From Nocardia puris (GTDB lineage: Bacteria; Actinomycetota; Actinomycetes; Mycobacteriales; Mycobacteriaceae), in NCBI RefSeq assembly GCF_003315035.1, contig NZ_QNRE01000001.1, forward strand, positions 531,224 to 595,223: DNA of 64,000 nucleotides, in the 5' to 3' direction. Shown piece by piece: positions 42,898 through 52,856 of this stretch. The notes under the pieces were generated by a model. The model had not been told where the DNA came from and searched no databases. It worked only from the letters and a program-made list of their open reading frames with translations. Position 1 is the first letter of the stretch; every line of letters starts with the position of its first letter. Both the position numbers and the translations under genes were made by a program.

Positions 42898-44085
42898 ATG
42901 TCACGCCGAGCGCTCATCGCCGGTGTGGGGATGATTCCCTTCACCACCCCCAGCCGTACCGAGACCTACGACGTGATGGGCGAGAAGGCGACCAGGGCTG
43001 CGCTCGCCGACGCCGGGGTCGACTACTCGCTCATCCAGCAGGCCTACGCCGGGTGGGTGTACGGCGATTCCACCTCCGGCCAGGCCGCGCTGTACCGGGT
43101 CGGCCCCGCGGGCATCCCGGTGCTCAACGTGAACAACAATTGTTCGACCGGGTCGTCGGCGCTGTACCTGGCGCGCCAGGCCGTGGCCTCGGGCGCGGCC
43201 GAGTGCGTGCTCGCCCTCGGTTTCGAGCAGATGCAGCGCGGCGCGCTGGCCATGTCGTTCACCGACCGCCCGACGCCGTTCGACTCGTTCTCCGAGATCG
43301 TCCACGACATCCAGGGCACCAGCGAGGCGCCGTTCGCGGCGCAGTTGTTCGGGGGCGCGGGCCGCGAGTACGCGCACAAGTACGGTACCGCGCCGGAGAC
43401 CTTCGCCGCGATCTCGGTGAAATCGCGAAAACACGCCGAACACAACCCTTACGCGGTGTTCCGCGACGAGCTCACCGTCGAGGAAGTGCTCGCCTCCCCG
43501 CACATCTACGGCCCGCTCACCCGCCTGCAGTGCTGCCCGCCCACCTGCGGCGCGGCAGCCGCCGTGGTCTGCAGCGAGGACTTCGCCCGCACGCACGGAT
43601 TGCGCGCCGATGTCGCGATCGCGGCGCAGGCGATGACAACCGACACCGCCTCGACGTTCGAATCCCGGTCGATGGCCGCGATCGTCGGCTACGACATGGC
43701 GCGCGAGGCCGCCCGGCAGGTGTACGAGGCCAGCGGTGTCGGCCCCGAGGACATCAAGGTCGCCGAACTGCACGACTGCTTCACCGCCAACGAACTGCTC
43801 ACCTACGAGGCACTGGGCTTCACGCCCGAGGGCACGGCCGAGAAGTTCATCCTCGACGGCGACAACACCTATGGCGGGCGGGTCGTGACCAACCCGTCGG
43901 GCGGGCTGCTGTCGAAGGGACATCCGCTGGGCGCCACCGGACTCGCGCAGTGCGCCGAACTGGTGTGGCAACTGCGGGGCGAGGCCGACGCACGCCAGGT
44001 GGACGGCTGCATCGTCGCGCTCCAGCACAATATCGGCCTCGGCGGTGCCACGGTCGTCACGCTCTACGAAAAGGTGGGCCGATGA
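42898..44085 (+). CDS. Thiolase-like lipid-transfer protein (Ltp1/SCP-x-type)
   Basis: A 395-residue protein of the SCP-x thiolase family, lacking the C-terminal SCP2 domain. The nucleophile-region motif NNNCSTGSSALYLARQ is at about residues 80-95. HDCFTANELLTYEALG and KGHPLGATGLAQC supply the other catalytic His and Gly loop. In the family these enzymes cleave or retro-aldol-split CoA-activated side chains, as in sterol breakdown. It is first in a five-enzyme operon with two MaoC-like proteins, an SDR and an acyl-CoA ligase, and overlaps the next start (ATGA, 44082-44085). Confidence 0.88.
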   Translation: MSRRALIAGVGMIPFTTPSRTETYDVMGEKATRAALADAGVDYSLIQQAYAGWVYGDSTSGQAALYRVGPAGIPVLNVNNNCSTGSSALYLARQAVASGAAECVLALGFEQMQRGALAMSFTDRPTPFDSFSEIVHDIQGTSEAPFAAQLFGGAGREYAHKYGTAPETFAAISVKSRKHAEHNPYAVFRDELTVEEVLASPHIYGPLTRLQCCPPTCGAAAAVVCSEDFARTHGLRADVAIAAQAMTTDTASTFESRSMAAIVGYDMAREAARQVYEASGVGPEDIKVAELHDCFTANELLTYEALGFTPEGTAEKFILDGDNTYGGRVVTNPSGGLLSKGHPLGATGLAQCAELVWQLRGEADARQVDGCIVALQHNIGLGGATVVTLYEKVGR

Positions 44086-44465
44086 TCGGTACCGGACTCG
44101 CTCCCTCGACGCTGTACATCGACGCGGGCCGGCTCCGCTTGTTCGCCAAGGCGATCGGCGAGCCGAACCCCACCGACGTGGTGCCGCCGACGTTCTTGTT
44201 CGCGATCGAACTCGAACAGCCCGACCCGTTCGCCTGGCTCGCCGAGCTCGGCGTGGACCTGCGCAAGGTCCTGCACGGGGAGCAGTCGTTCGTCTACCAC
44301 TCCCCCGCGCGCGCCGGCGACACGCTCACCGCGACGCCGCGTATCACCGACACGTACCAGAAGAAGGGCGGCGCGTTGACGTTCATCGTGAAGGAGACGG
44401 CAGTGACCCGCGCCGACGGCTCGGCCGTCGCCGACCTGAAAACCGTTGTGGTGGTGCGCAAATGA
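44082..44465 (+). CDS. MaoC-like hydratase, N-terminal-type (FAS1-like dehydratase) subunit
   Basis: A 127-residue hot-dog protein. The FAS1_DH-like pattern is a helix LRLFAKAIGEPNPTD, followed by VPPTFLFAIELEQPDPF and GEQSFVYHSPARAGDTLTATPRI. It lacks the D-x4-H catalytic pair of the MaoC type, as is usual for the non-catalytic half. It most likely pairs with the catalytic MaoC protein encoded directly downstream (its stop overlaps the next ATG at 44462) to make a two-gene hydratase heteromer, as in ChsH1/ChsH2-type steroid hydratases. Confidence 0.83.
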   Translation: MIGTGLAPSTLYIDAGRLRLFAKAIGEPNPTDVVPPTFLFAIELEQPDPFAWLAELGVDLRKVLHGEQSFVYHSPARAGDTLTATPRITDTYQKKGGALTFIVKETAVTRADGSAVADLKTVVVVRK

Positions 44466-44872
44466 CCGTCACCGTCGGCACCGAACTGCCCCCGCTGAAA
44501 CTGCCCCCGATCTCGCGGACCACGCTGGCGCTGTTCGCCGGCGCCTCGGGCGATCACAACCCGATGCACATCGACATCGATGTCGCGCGCTCGGCCGGGC
44601 TCGACGACGTGTTCGCGCACGGCATGCTGTCGATGGCCTACCTCGGCAGGCTGCTCACCTCGTGGGTTCGGCAGGAGGGCATCCGGTCGTTCCAAGTGCG
44701 CTTCGCGGCCATCACACCGGTACACGCCGAACCGATCTGCACGGGCACGGTGACCGCCGTCGACGGCGATATCGCCACGGTCGACCTCGCGGTCACCCTG
44801 CCCGACGGCACCGTCACCCTGACCGGTGACGCCCGCATCTCCCTTCAGGAAGGACTCGTACACCATGGGTAA
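44462..44872 (+). CDS. MaoC-like enoyl-CoA hydratase, catalytic subunit
   Basis: A 136-residue hot-dog hydratase. The hydratase-2 motif is intact in LFAGASGDHNPMHIDIDVARSAGLDDVFAHGMLSM (Asp and His of the catalytic pair near residues 31 and 36). It should hydrate 2-enoyl-CoA esters to 3-hydroxyacyl-CoA. It overlaps the preceding MaoC-like gene by four bases and the SDR gene by eight, so its synthesis is coupled to both. Its substrate is presumably a side-chain acyl-CoA made by the ligase in this operon. Confidence 0.87.
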   Translation: MTVTVGTELPPLKLPPISRTTLALFAGASGDHNPMHIDIDVARSAGLDDVFAHGMLSMAYLGRLLTSWVRQEGIRSFQVRFAAITPVHAEPICTGTVTAVDGDIATVDLAVTLPDGTVTLTGDARISLQEGLVHHG

Positions 44873-45695
44873 TCTCGACGGCAGGATCGCGATCGTCTCC
44901 GGCTCCGGCCGCGGCATCGGACGCGAGATCGCACTCAAACTGGCCGCCGAAGGCGCGCGCGTGGTCGTCAACGACCTCGACGCCGAACCGGCGAAGGAGA
45001 CGGTCGCCGCCATCGAGGCCGCGGGCGGCACCGCCACCACCTGCGTCGGCAGCGTCACCGAATCCGGGTTCGGCGAGCGGTTCGTGCAGACCGCGGTCGA
45101 CACCTACGGCGGCCTCGACATCATCGTCAATAACGCCGGCTACACCTGGGACAGCGTCATCCAGAAGATGACCGACGAGCAGTGGGACGCGATCCTCGAC
45201 GTGCACCTCAAAGCGCCGTTCCAGATCCTGCGCGCCGCGCAGCCGGTGATCAGCGACCTGGTGAAGAAGGCGCGGCAGGCCGGCGAGCCCGTCCCCTGCC
45301 GCAAGGTCGTCAACATCTCCTCGCTCGCGGGCACCGGCGGCAACGCCGGGCAGGCCAACTACTCCGCGGCCAAGGCGGGCCTCACGGGCCTCACCAAGAC
45401 GATCGCCAAGGAGTGGGGCCGCTACAACGTCACCGCCAACACGGTCGCGTTCGGCCTGATCAAGACCCGGCTCACCGAGGCGCCCGCCGACACCGGCGGC
45501 ACCATCGACGTGGCGGGCAAGCAGATCAAGGTCGGCGTCAACCCCGACCTGCTCGCGGCCATGGAGCGGATGATCCCGCTCGGGCGCGGCGGCGCGCCCG
45601 CCGAAGCCGCGGGCGCGGTGTACCTGCTGTGCACGCCGGAGTCCGACTACGTCAGCGGGCAGACGCTGGTTTGCGGCGGAGGGTTCGATTTCTGA
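44865..45695 (+). CDS. Short-chain dehydrogenase/reductase (3-hydroxyacyl-CoA-type)
   Basis: A 276-residue SDR. The NAD-binding motif GSGRGIGREIALKLA is near residue 13; the acidic residue in VVVNDLDAEP after beta2 favours NAD(H). NNAG is near 88, and the catalytic Ser in VNISSLAG, Tyr and Lys in YSAAK are present. The C-terminal VSGQTLVCGGGFDF is typical. Size and insert (LVKKARQAGEPVPCRK) resemble 3-hydroxyacyl-CoA dehydrogenases acting on bulky acyl-CoAs. In this operon it would oxidise the MaoC product before thiolytic cleavage. Confidence 0.88.
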   Translation: MGNLDGRIAIVSGSGRGIGREIALKLAAEGARVVVNDLDAEPAKETVAAIEAAGGTATTCVGSVTESGFGERFVQTAVDTYGGLDIIVNNAGYTWDSVIQKMTDEQWDAILDVHLKAPFQILRAAQPVISDLVKKARQAGEPVPCRKVVNISSLAGTGGNAGQANYSAAKAGLTGLTKTIAKEWGRYNVTANTVAFGLIKTRLTEAPADTGGTIDVAGKQIKVGVNPDLLAAMERMIPLGRGGAPAEAAGAVYLLCTPESDYVSGQTLVCGGGFDF

Positions 45696-47239
45696 TGTAC
45701 CTCACGCAGTCGCTGCACCGCGCGCTCCAGCAGCGCCCCGACGCCCTCGCGACGATCTACGGGGAGCGCACCCGCACCGTCGCCGAATCGGCCGACCGCG
45801 TCGCGCGATTCGCGGGTGCCCTGCGCGGGCTCGGTGTCGGCAAGGGTGACCGCGTCGGCATTCTGGCGCTCAATTCCGATCGGTATCACGAGTACTACAT
45901 CGCGGTGCCGTGGCTCGGGGCGGTCGTCAACCCGGTCAACATCCGGTGGAGTCCCGCCGAGATCGTCTACTCGCTGCGGGATTCGGGCACGACGACGCTG
46001 CTCGTGGACGACATGTTCGCCCAGGCCCTGCCCGCGATCCTGGCGGAGTACCCGCTCGAACACGTTGTGTTCATCGGCGACGGGGAACGGCCCGACGGCA
46101 CCCTCGACTACGAGACGCTGGTGGCCGAGTCCGATCCGGCGCCCGACACCCGAACCGGCGGCGCCGAGCTGCTCGGCCTCTTCTACACCGGCGGCACCAC
46201 CGGCTTCCCCAAAGGCGTGATGCTCAGCCACGACAACGTCGTCACCTCCGCGCTGGGCGCACTCGCCACGACCGACCTGGCGACCCGCCACGGCCGCCTG
46301 CTGCACGCCGCGCCGATGTTCCACCTCGCCGACTACGCGGCGTGGAACATCGGCAATGTCCTGGGCGCGACGCACGTGATCGTGCCGGTGTTCACCCCGC
46401 CCGGCGTGCTGAAAGCCATGGCCGAACACCGGGTCACGGATTCGCTGCTGGTCCCGACCATGATCCAGATGCTCGTCGACGACCCCGGCGCGGCCGAGCA
46501 CGACCTGTCCGGCCTGCGCCGCGTGCTCTACGGCGCCTCACCGATCTCCGAGGCGCTGCTCGAGCGGGCGGCGAAGGCCTTCCCCTCGGCGGAGTTCACC
46601 CAGGCCTACGGCATGACCGAGCTCTCCCCGATCGCCACGCTGCTCACCGCCGAGGACCACCGGCGGCCCGAGTTGCGGCGCGCCGCCGGGCGGGCCGTCG
46701 CACACGCCGAGGTGCGCGTGGTCGATCCCGACGGGAACGAGGTGCCACGCGGCACCGTGGGCGAGATCGTCGTCAAAGGCGACAACGTGATGCTCGGGTA
46801 CTGGAACAAACCCGAGGAGACCGCCGCCGCGGTGGTCGACGGGTGGATGCACACCGGCGACGGCGGCTACATGGACGAGGCGGGCTACGTGTTCGTCGTG
46901 GACCGGCTCAAGGACATGATCGTGACCGGCGGCGAGAACGTCTACAGCGCCGAGGTGGAGAACGCGCTGGCCAAGCATCCCGCCGTCGCCCAGTGCGCGG
47001 TGATCGGCATCCCCGACGCCGACTGGGGTGAGCGGGTGCACGCGGTGGTCGTCCTCGCGCCCGGCCGGACGGCCACGGCCGAGGAACTCGGTACCCACTG
47101 CAAGTCCCTCATCGCGAACTACAAGATCCCGCGCAGCGTCGAGTTCGCCGACGCGTTGCCCCTGTCGGGCGCCGGTAAGATCCTCAAACGCGAGCTGCGC
47201 AAGCCGCATTGGGAACAGGCCGGCCGCGACGTGTCATGA
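45695..47239 (+). CDS. AMP-binding acyl-CoA ligase of the beta-oxidation operon
   Basis: A 514-residue ligase with the phosphate loop FYTGGTTGFPKGV near residue 163, adenine-site QAYGMTELSP, hinge MHTGDGGYMDE and a C-terminal lysine in LPLSGAGKILKRELR. Motif order and length are normal for medium-to-long-chain or cyclic-acid CoA ligases (FadD3/FadD17 type). The start codon overlaps the SDR stop as TGATG (45693-45697). It is the probable entry enzyme of the pathway, activating the acid that the MaoC, SDR and thiolase proteins then shorten. Confidence 0.89.
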   Translation: MYLTQSLHRALQQRPDALATIYGERTRTVAESADRVARFAGALRGLGVGKGDRVGILALNSDRYHEYYIAVPWLGAVVNPVNIRWSPAEIVYSLRDSGTTTLLVDDMFAQALPAILAEYPLEHVVFIGDGERPDGTLDYETLVAESDPAPDTRTGGAELLGLFYTGGTTGFPKGVMLSHDNVVTSALGALATTDLATRHGRLLHAAPMFHLADYAAWNIGNVLGATHVIVPVFTPPGVLKAMAEHRVTDSLLVPTMIQMLVDDPGAAEHDLSGLRRVLYGASPISEALLERAAKAFPSAEFTQAYGMTELSPIATLLTAEDHRRPELRRAAGRAVAHAEVRVVDPDGNEVPRGTVGEIVVKGDNVMLGYWNKPEETAAAVVDGWMHTGDGGYMDEAGYVFVVDRLKDMIVTGGENVYSAEVENALAKHPAVAQCAVIGIPDADWGERVHAVVVLAPGRTATAEELGTHCKSLIANYKIPRSVEFADALPLSGAGKILKRELRKPHWEQAGRDVS

Positions 47240-47252
47240 GACGGAGAAGGGG

Positions 47253-48476
47253 GTGCGGGTGAGCGGGAGTCCGGCCACGCGTGACGCCCGCCCCGCACGC
47301 GGCACACGCCCGGCGAACCGCCGGGCGCTCATCCTCGACGCGGCCACCGAGCTGTTCGCCCGCGACGGGTACGCCAACGTCGCGATGAGCGATATCGCCG
47401 AGGCGGTCGCCGTCGGCCCCTCCGCGCTCTACCGGCACTTCCGCGGTAAGCGGCAGCTGCTCGAAGCGGTGATCACCGACTCGCTCGACGCCGCCGACCG
47501 GCTGCTGGACGAGACCGAGTCCGGCGCCCGTCCGCTCGCCTCGGACCTGGCCGCGGCCGCGATCGCGCAACGCCACGTCGGTGTGCTGTGGCGGCGTGAG
47601 GCCCGGCAGCTCCCCCCGGACACCCGCACCGCGCTGCACCACCGCATGCGCGGGTTCCGCCGCCGGGTGGCCGACCAGATCGCCGCGCAGCGTCCCGACC
47701 TCGGTGCCGAGGCTACCGTTCTGCTCGCGACGTGCGCGGTGGCCGTCGCGACCAGCGTCTCGTTCCACAACGTGACCCTGCCCGAACCCGAATTCTCCAC
47801 GCTGCTCGGCACATTGATCGAGACCGTCGTCCACGCCCCCGTGCCCGCGCTCCGGACGGGGACATCGGGTGCCGCGCCGGAGGCGCCGCTGCGCCCCGGC
47901 ACGCGGCGTGAGCAACTGCTGGCCGCCGCGATCGACCTGTTCGCCCGCGACGGCTACGCCCACGTCGGTATGGAGGACATCGGTACGGTCGTCGGCATCG
48001 CCGGGCCCAGCGTCTACCACCACTTCGCCCGCAAAGAGGACGTGCTGGCCGCCGCACTCACCCGTGGCGCCGAATGGCTGCGCATCGACATGAATCGCGC
48101 CCTCGCGGCCGCGCGCGACGACACCGACGCGGTGCGGGCGCTGATCGCGAGCTATCTCGCCTTCGCGTTCGACAACCCCGGCCTGGTGCAGGTCCTGCTC
48201 ACCGAGGTGATCCACCTCCCCGAGCCGCACCGTCAGCAGATTCGCGCCGTCCAGCTGGACTACGTCTTCGACTGGGTCCGCACCGTCCGAGCCGTCCACC
48301 CGGAGTGGTCGGCGCCCGCGGCCCGCCTCCGGGTGCAGGCCGTCCTCGGGATGCTCAACGACATCGCCCAGACCCGACTGCCCGTGCGCTACACCACCGT
48401 TCGGCAGGCTTCCGCACTGGTCGCGGAAGAACTCCTGGCGCTCGGCGCGACCGTGGGTACCCTGTCGCAGGCGTGA
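47253..48476 (+). CDS. Tandem double TetR-family regulator
   Basis: A 407-residue protein with two TetR DNA-binding domains in one chain. The first, near residues 24-70, reads ILDAATELFARDGYANVAMSDIAEAVAVGPSALYRHF. The second, near 225-270, reads LLAAAIDLFARDGYAHVGMEDIGTVVGIAGPSVYHHF. Each is followed by a helical effector-type region. Ordinary TetR proteins have about 200 residues, so this is a fused duplication that could bind as a monomeric pseudo-dimer or as a double-length dimer. GTG 47253 has GGAG six bases upstream; GTG 47259 is an alternative. It lies 13 bp after the ligase gene, so it is co-transcribed with, and probably represses, the beta-oxidation-type operon. Confidence 0.85.
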   Translation: MRVSGSPATRDARPARGTRPANRRALILDAATELFARDGYANVAMSDIAEAVAVGPSALYRHFRGKRQLLEAVITDSLDAADRLLDETESGARPLASDLAAAAIAQRHVGVLWRREARQLPPDTRTALHHRMRGFRRRVADQIAAQRPDLGAEATVLLATCAVAVATSVSFHNVTLPEPEFSTLLGTLIETVVHAPVPALRTGTSGAAPEAPLRPGTRREQLLAAAIDLFARDGYAHVGMEDIGTVVGIAGPSVYHHFARKEDVLAAALTRGAEWLRIDMNRALAAARDDTDAVRALIASYLAFAFDNPGLVQVLLTEVIHLPEPHRQQIRAVQLDYVFDWVRTVRAVHPEWSAPAARLRVQAVLGMLNDIAQTRLPVRYTTVRQASALVAEELLALGATVGTLSQA

Positions 48477-48497
48477 CGCCGCGAGCCCCGTCCGAAC

Positions 48498-48529
48498 GCA
48501 GGGGACGGGGCGGCGGCCCCCTCCCCTGC
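48498..48529. terminator. Bidirectional terminator between convergent regulator and acyl-CoA dehydrogenase genes
   Basis: GCAGGGGA and TCCCCTGC pair as the outer 8-bp stem, with an inner GGGGC/GCCCC stem and GGCG loop after one C-C mismatch. It lies between two convergent genes, 22 bp from one stop and 17 bp from the other. No T-run is seen. Confidence 0.7.
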
Positions 48530-48545
48530 GCGAAACAGCCCGGTG

Positions 48546-49691
48546 TCAGGCGAGTTTCAGCCCGCGCCCGATGATCTCCTTCATGATCTCGGTGGTGCCG
48601 CCGTAGATGGTCTGGATGCGGGCGTCCATGTAGGCCTTGGCGATCGGGTATTCCTTCATGTAGCCGTAGCCGCCGTGCAGCTGCAGGCAGCGGTTGATGA
48701 GGTCGAGCTGCTCCTCGGTGCTCCACCACTTCGCCATGGCCGCGTCCTCGACGCTGAGCTTGCCCGCGTTCAGCTCCTCGATGAAGCGATCCACCATGAT
48801 CCGCACGGCGGTGGTCTTGGTGGCCAGTTCGGCGAGCACGAAGCGGGTGTTCTGCAGCGCGCCGATCGGCTTGCCGAAGGCCTTGCGGTCGCGCACGTAC
48901 TGGCAAGTCATGTCGAGGCAGGCCTCCATCGCGGCGGCGGCCATGACGGCGATGGACAGGCGCTCCTGCGGCAGGTTGTGCATGAGGTGGATGAAGCCCA
49001 TGCCCTCGGTGCCGAGCAGGTTGGCGGCGGGCACGCGCACGTCGGTGAAGCTGAGCTCGGCGGTGTCCTGGGCTTTGAGGCCGATCTTGTCGAGGTTGCG
49101 GCCGCGCTCGAAGCCGGGCATGCCGCGCTCGACCACCAGCAGGCTGAAGCCCATGGCGCCCTTCTCCGGATCGGTCTGGGCGACGACGATCACGATGTCG
49201 GCGTTGATGCCGTTGGTGATGAAGGTCTTGGCGCCGTTGAGGATCCACTCGTCGCCGTCGCGCACCGCACGCGCCTTGATGCCCTGCAGGTCCGAGCCGG
49301 TGCCCGGTTCGGTCATGGCGATGGCGGTGATGAGCTCCCCGGAACAGAAGCCGGGCAGCCAGCGCCGCTTCTGCTCCTCGTCGGCCAGCTCCAGCAGGTA
49401 GGGCGCGACCACGTCGTTGTGCAGGGCGAAGCCCAGGCCCGAGTACTGCCCCTTCACGCACTCCTCGGTGATGATCGCGTTGTAGCGGAAGTCCTGCACC
49501 CCACCACCGCCGAACTCCTCCGGCACGGCCATGCCGAGGAAGCCCTGCTTGCCCGCCTCGAGCCACACGTCGCGATCGACGATGCCCTGCTCTTCCCACT
49601 TCGCGTGGTGGGGCGCGACGTGCTGATCGAGAAACTTGCGGAACGACTCCCGGAACAGATCGTGCTCGGGCTCGAAAAGTGTGCGCTCCAC
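48546..49691 (-). CDS. Acyl-CoA dehydrogenase (FadE20-like)
   Basis: A 381-residue FAD acyl-CoA dehydrogenase. Signature 1 is AIAMTEPGTGSDLQGI, signature 2 QLHGGYGYMKEYPIAKAYMDARI, and YGGTTEIMKEIIGRGLKL is the C-terminal FAD contact. A catalytic glutamate is carried by the C-terminal YGGTTE region in this subgroup. GTG 49691 is preferred, since AGGAGG is six bases upstream; an earlier frame start gives 11 added residues without similarity. By gene order next to hflX it corresponds to M. tuberculosis fadE20 (Rv2724c). It faces the TetR gene and is not clearly part of the accessory operon. Confidence 0.9.
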   Translation of the reverse strand: MERTLFEPEHDLFRESFRKFLDQHVAPHHAKWEEQGIVDRDVWLEAGKQGFLGMAVPEEFGGGGVQDFRYNAIITEECVKGQYSGLGFALHNDVVAPYLLELADEEQKRRWLPGFCSGELITAIAMTEPGTGSDLQGIKARAVRDGDEWILNGAKTFITNGINADIVIVVAQTDPEKGAMGFSLLVVERGMPGFERGRNLDKIGLKAQDTAELSFTDVRVPAANLLGTEGMGFIHLMHNLPQERLSIAVMAAAAMEACLDMTCQYVRDRKAFGKPIGALQNTRFVLAELATKTTAVRIMVDRFIEELNAGKLSVEDAAMAKWWSTEEQLDLINRCLQLHGGYGYMKEYPIAKAYMDARIQTIYGGTTEIMKEIIGRGLKLA

Positions 49692-50109
49692 AACCAACCT
49701 CCTGGTGACACCCGGCCGGTCCACACCGACCCGTCGTTACCGCACACGGTACCCGAAACATGAATGACTGTTAACTTCACGCCCGGAGAACGCGCGGTTT
49801 CACCAGGAAAAGCGGAGTAGACGGAGTCCGATCCAGCGCCACTCCCGGCAAACCTGACCACCCGGCGGAGAGCGCGCGAACCCATAGCCGACGACGATCA
49901 CGCGGGCAGGCCCAGCGATGGTGCTGCGCTGCCGCCCGGCCGCTCGGTCGCCGCCCGTGCCGTCGACCAGGCGGAGAGTGGGGCCGCGGGACCGAGGTGC
50001 CGACCGGGCGGTGGAGGTCGAGCCCATCACGGCGGAGTGCGCAGAGAGCTGTGGGGCGCGCTCGCCGACGGTCCCGCAGCCGGGTGAGGTAGGAGGTGGT
50101 CCGATCGGA
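49692..50109. other. 418-bp gap with no recognisable gene
   Basis: It lies upstream of the acyl-CoA dehydrogenase and downstream of the acyltransferase gene. Open frames are short, arginine-rich and without similarity to known proteins. No strong hairpin or repeated element is evident; the left end must hold the dehydrogenase promoter. Confidence 0.5.
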
Positions 50110-50970
50110 TCAGAACGGGAGCAACCCGCGGAGGCGGCCGGTGAGGGTGCGGCCGGAGTCGCGGTCGCGTTCGGCGAGCAGGAATTTCAGTTCCTCTTCG
50201 AGGGCCTTGCGCACGACGTCGCGCAGTTCGGTGGCGGCGGCGTCGAGATCGCCCGCGCCGCGCCACGGCGCCGGATCGATGGGCACGCCGGCGGAGAAGT
50301 AGAAGCGCTCCGGGCGCGGCAGGAAGGTGGGGCCCACGCCGCGCAGCAGGGGCGGGGTGAGGTCGGGCTTGAGGCCGAGGGCCTGCACGGTCCAGCGCAG
50401 CGGCCGCAGGACGGGGTGGTCACCGTCGAAGACGATGTCGAACGCGTCGTCCACGCCGATCATGGCGACCGGCACGATCGGCACGCCCGCCTCCAGCGCC
50501 ATCCGCGCGAAACCGGTGCGCCCCTCCCACTTGAGCAGGTACTTCTCGTTCTTGCGGCGCACCGCCTCGCGCCCGCCGCCGGGGAACACCAGCACCGCCT
50601 CGCCGCGCCCGAGCAGCGCCATGCAGTTGTCGCGGGTGCCGCGCACCGCGCCGTAGTGGTGCAGGAAGTGCCGCACGCCGGGCACCGCGATGAGCACGTG
50701 CTCGGCCAACCCCCGGATGACGCGGCCGCGCTCGCGCAGCACGGCGGGCATCAGCAGGGGCGCGTCGATGGCGCCCATGAGGTTGTGGTTGCCGACCAGC
50801 AGGACCGGGCCGTCGGCGGGGATGTTCTCCAGGCCGAGGAATCGCGGACTGGTCCAGGCGCGCAGTGGGGCGAGCAGCGCCTCGAGGACGCGCAGGTCGG
50901 TCTCGCCGAGGCGCACGTCGAGCGGTGCGCCGTCGGACAGCTGGGCCACGGCGGGCGAGGATTCAGGCAT
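50110..50970 (-). CDS. Lysophospholipid/glycerol-phosphate acyltransferase-family protein
   Basis: A 286-residue PlsC-like acyltransferase. The catalytic block I is atypical: VGNHNLMGAIDAPLL, with NH-x4-D spacing extended to NHNLMGAID. Block III is LVFPGGGREAVRRKNEKYLLKW, the glycine-rich phosphate site. APIVPVAMIGVDDAF-like and GLKPDLTPPL segments match the actinobacterial group annotated as lysophospholipid acyltransferase family. It should transfer an acyl group to a membrane glycerolipid or related alcohol at the cytoplasmic face. It stands alone, 295 bp downstream of hflX, and that gap holds no gene. Confidence 0.8.
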   Translation of the reverse strand: MPESSPAVAQLSDGAPLDVRLGETDLRVLEALLAPLRAWTSPRFLGLENIPADGPVLLVGNHNLMGAIDAPLLMPAVLRERGRVIRGLAEHVLIAVPGVRHFLHHYGAVRGTRDNCMALLGRGEAVLVFPGGGREAVRRKNEKYLLKWEGRTGFARMALEAGVPIVPVAMIGVDDAFDIVFDGDHPVLRPLRWTVQALGLKPDLTPPLLRGVGPTFLPRPERFYFSAGVPIDPAPWRGAGDLDAAATELRDVVRKALEEELKFLLAERDRDSGRTLTGRLRGLLPF

Positions 50971-51265
50971 GTGTCGTCCCCATCGGATGTCGATAATCCC
51001 GGCACATCGTCGTACGGAATGAAAGTCCCCTGCACCACGGACGGTCGCGGCGTCGCGAACCAGACTACCGGATCACGGTGGAACAGGTTGCAGGATGGTC
51101 GCTCGGCGAGGTGGGATCGGTCACACCGCATGGCGCCGCAACGACCACCGAGGCCGAATTGCCGTGCGAATCCCCTTGTCCGCCAGGGTGATTCCGGGAG
51201 TGACACCCGGCACGAACGAACCGCCCCGCACATCACCACCACGGGCGCGTACGGAGCGGTCGGTT

Positions 51266-52795
<1,530 letters not shown>

Positions 52796-52856
52796 ACGCC
52801 TTCCATGCTGCCAGGTCCGGCGACCCGGCGCATTCGGTTATCCGCCCGGCGAACGG

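Noticed and set aside
49800..50030. 76-codon minus-strand frame in the 49692-50109 gap
   Set aside because: Arginine/glycine-rich, no recognisable ribosome site or family; indistinguishable from a chance frame in this base composition.
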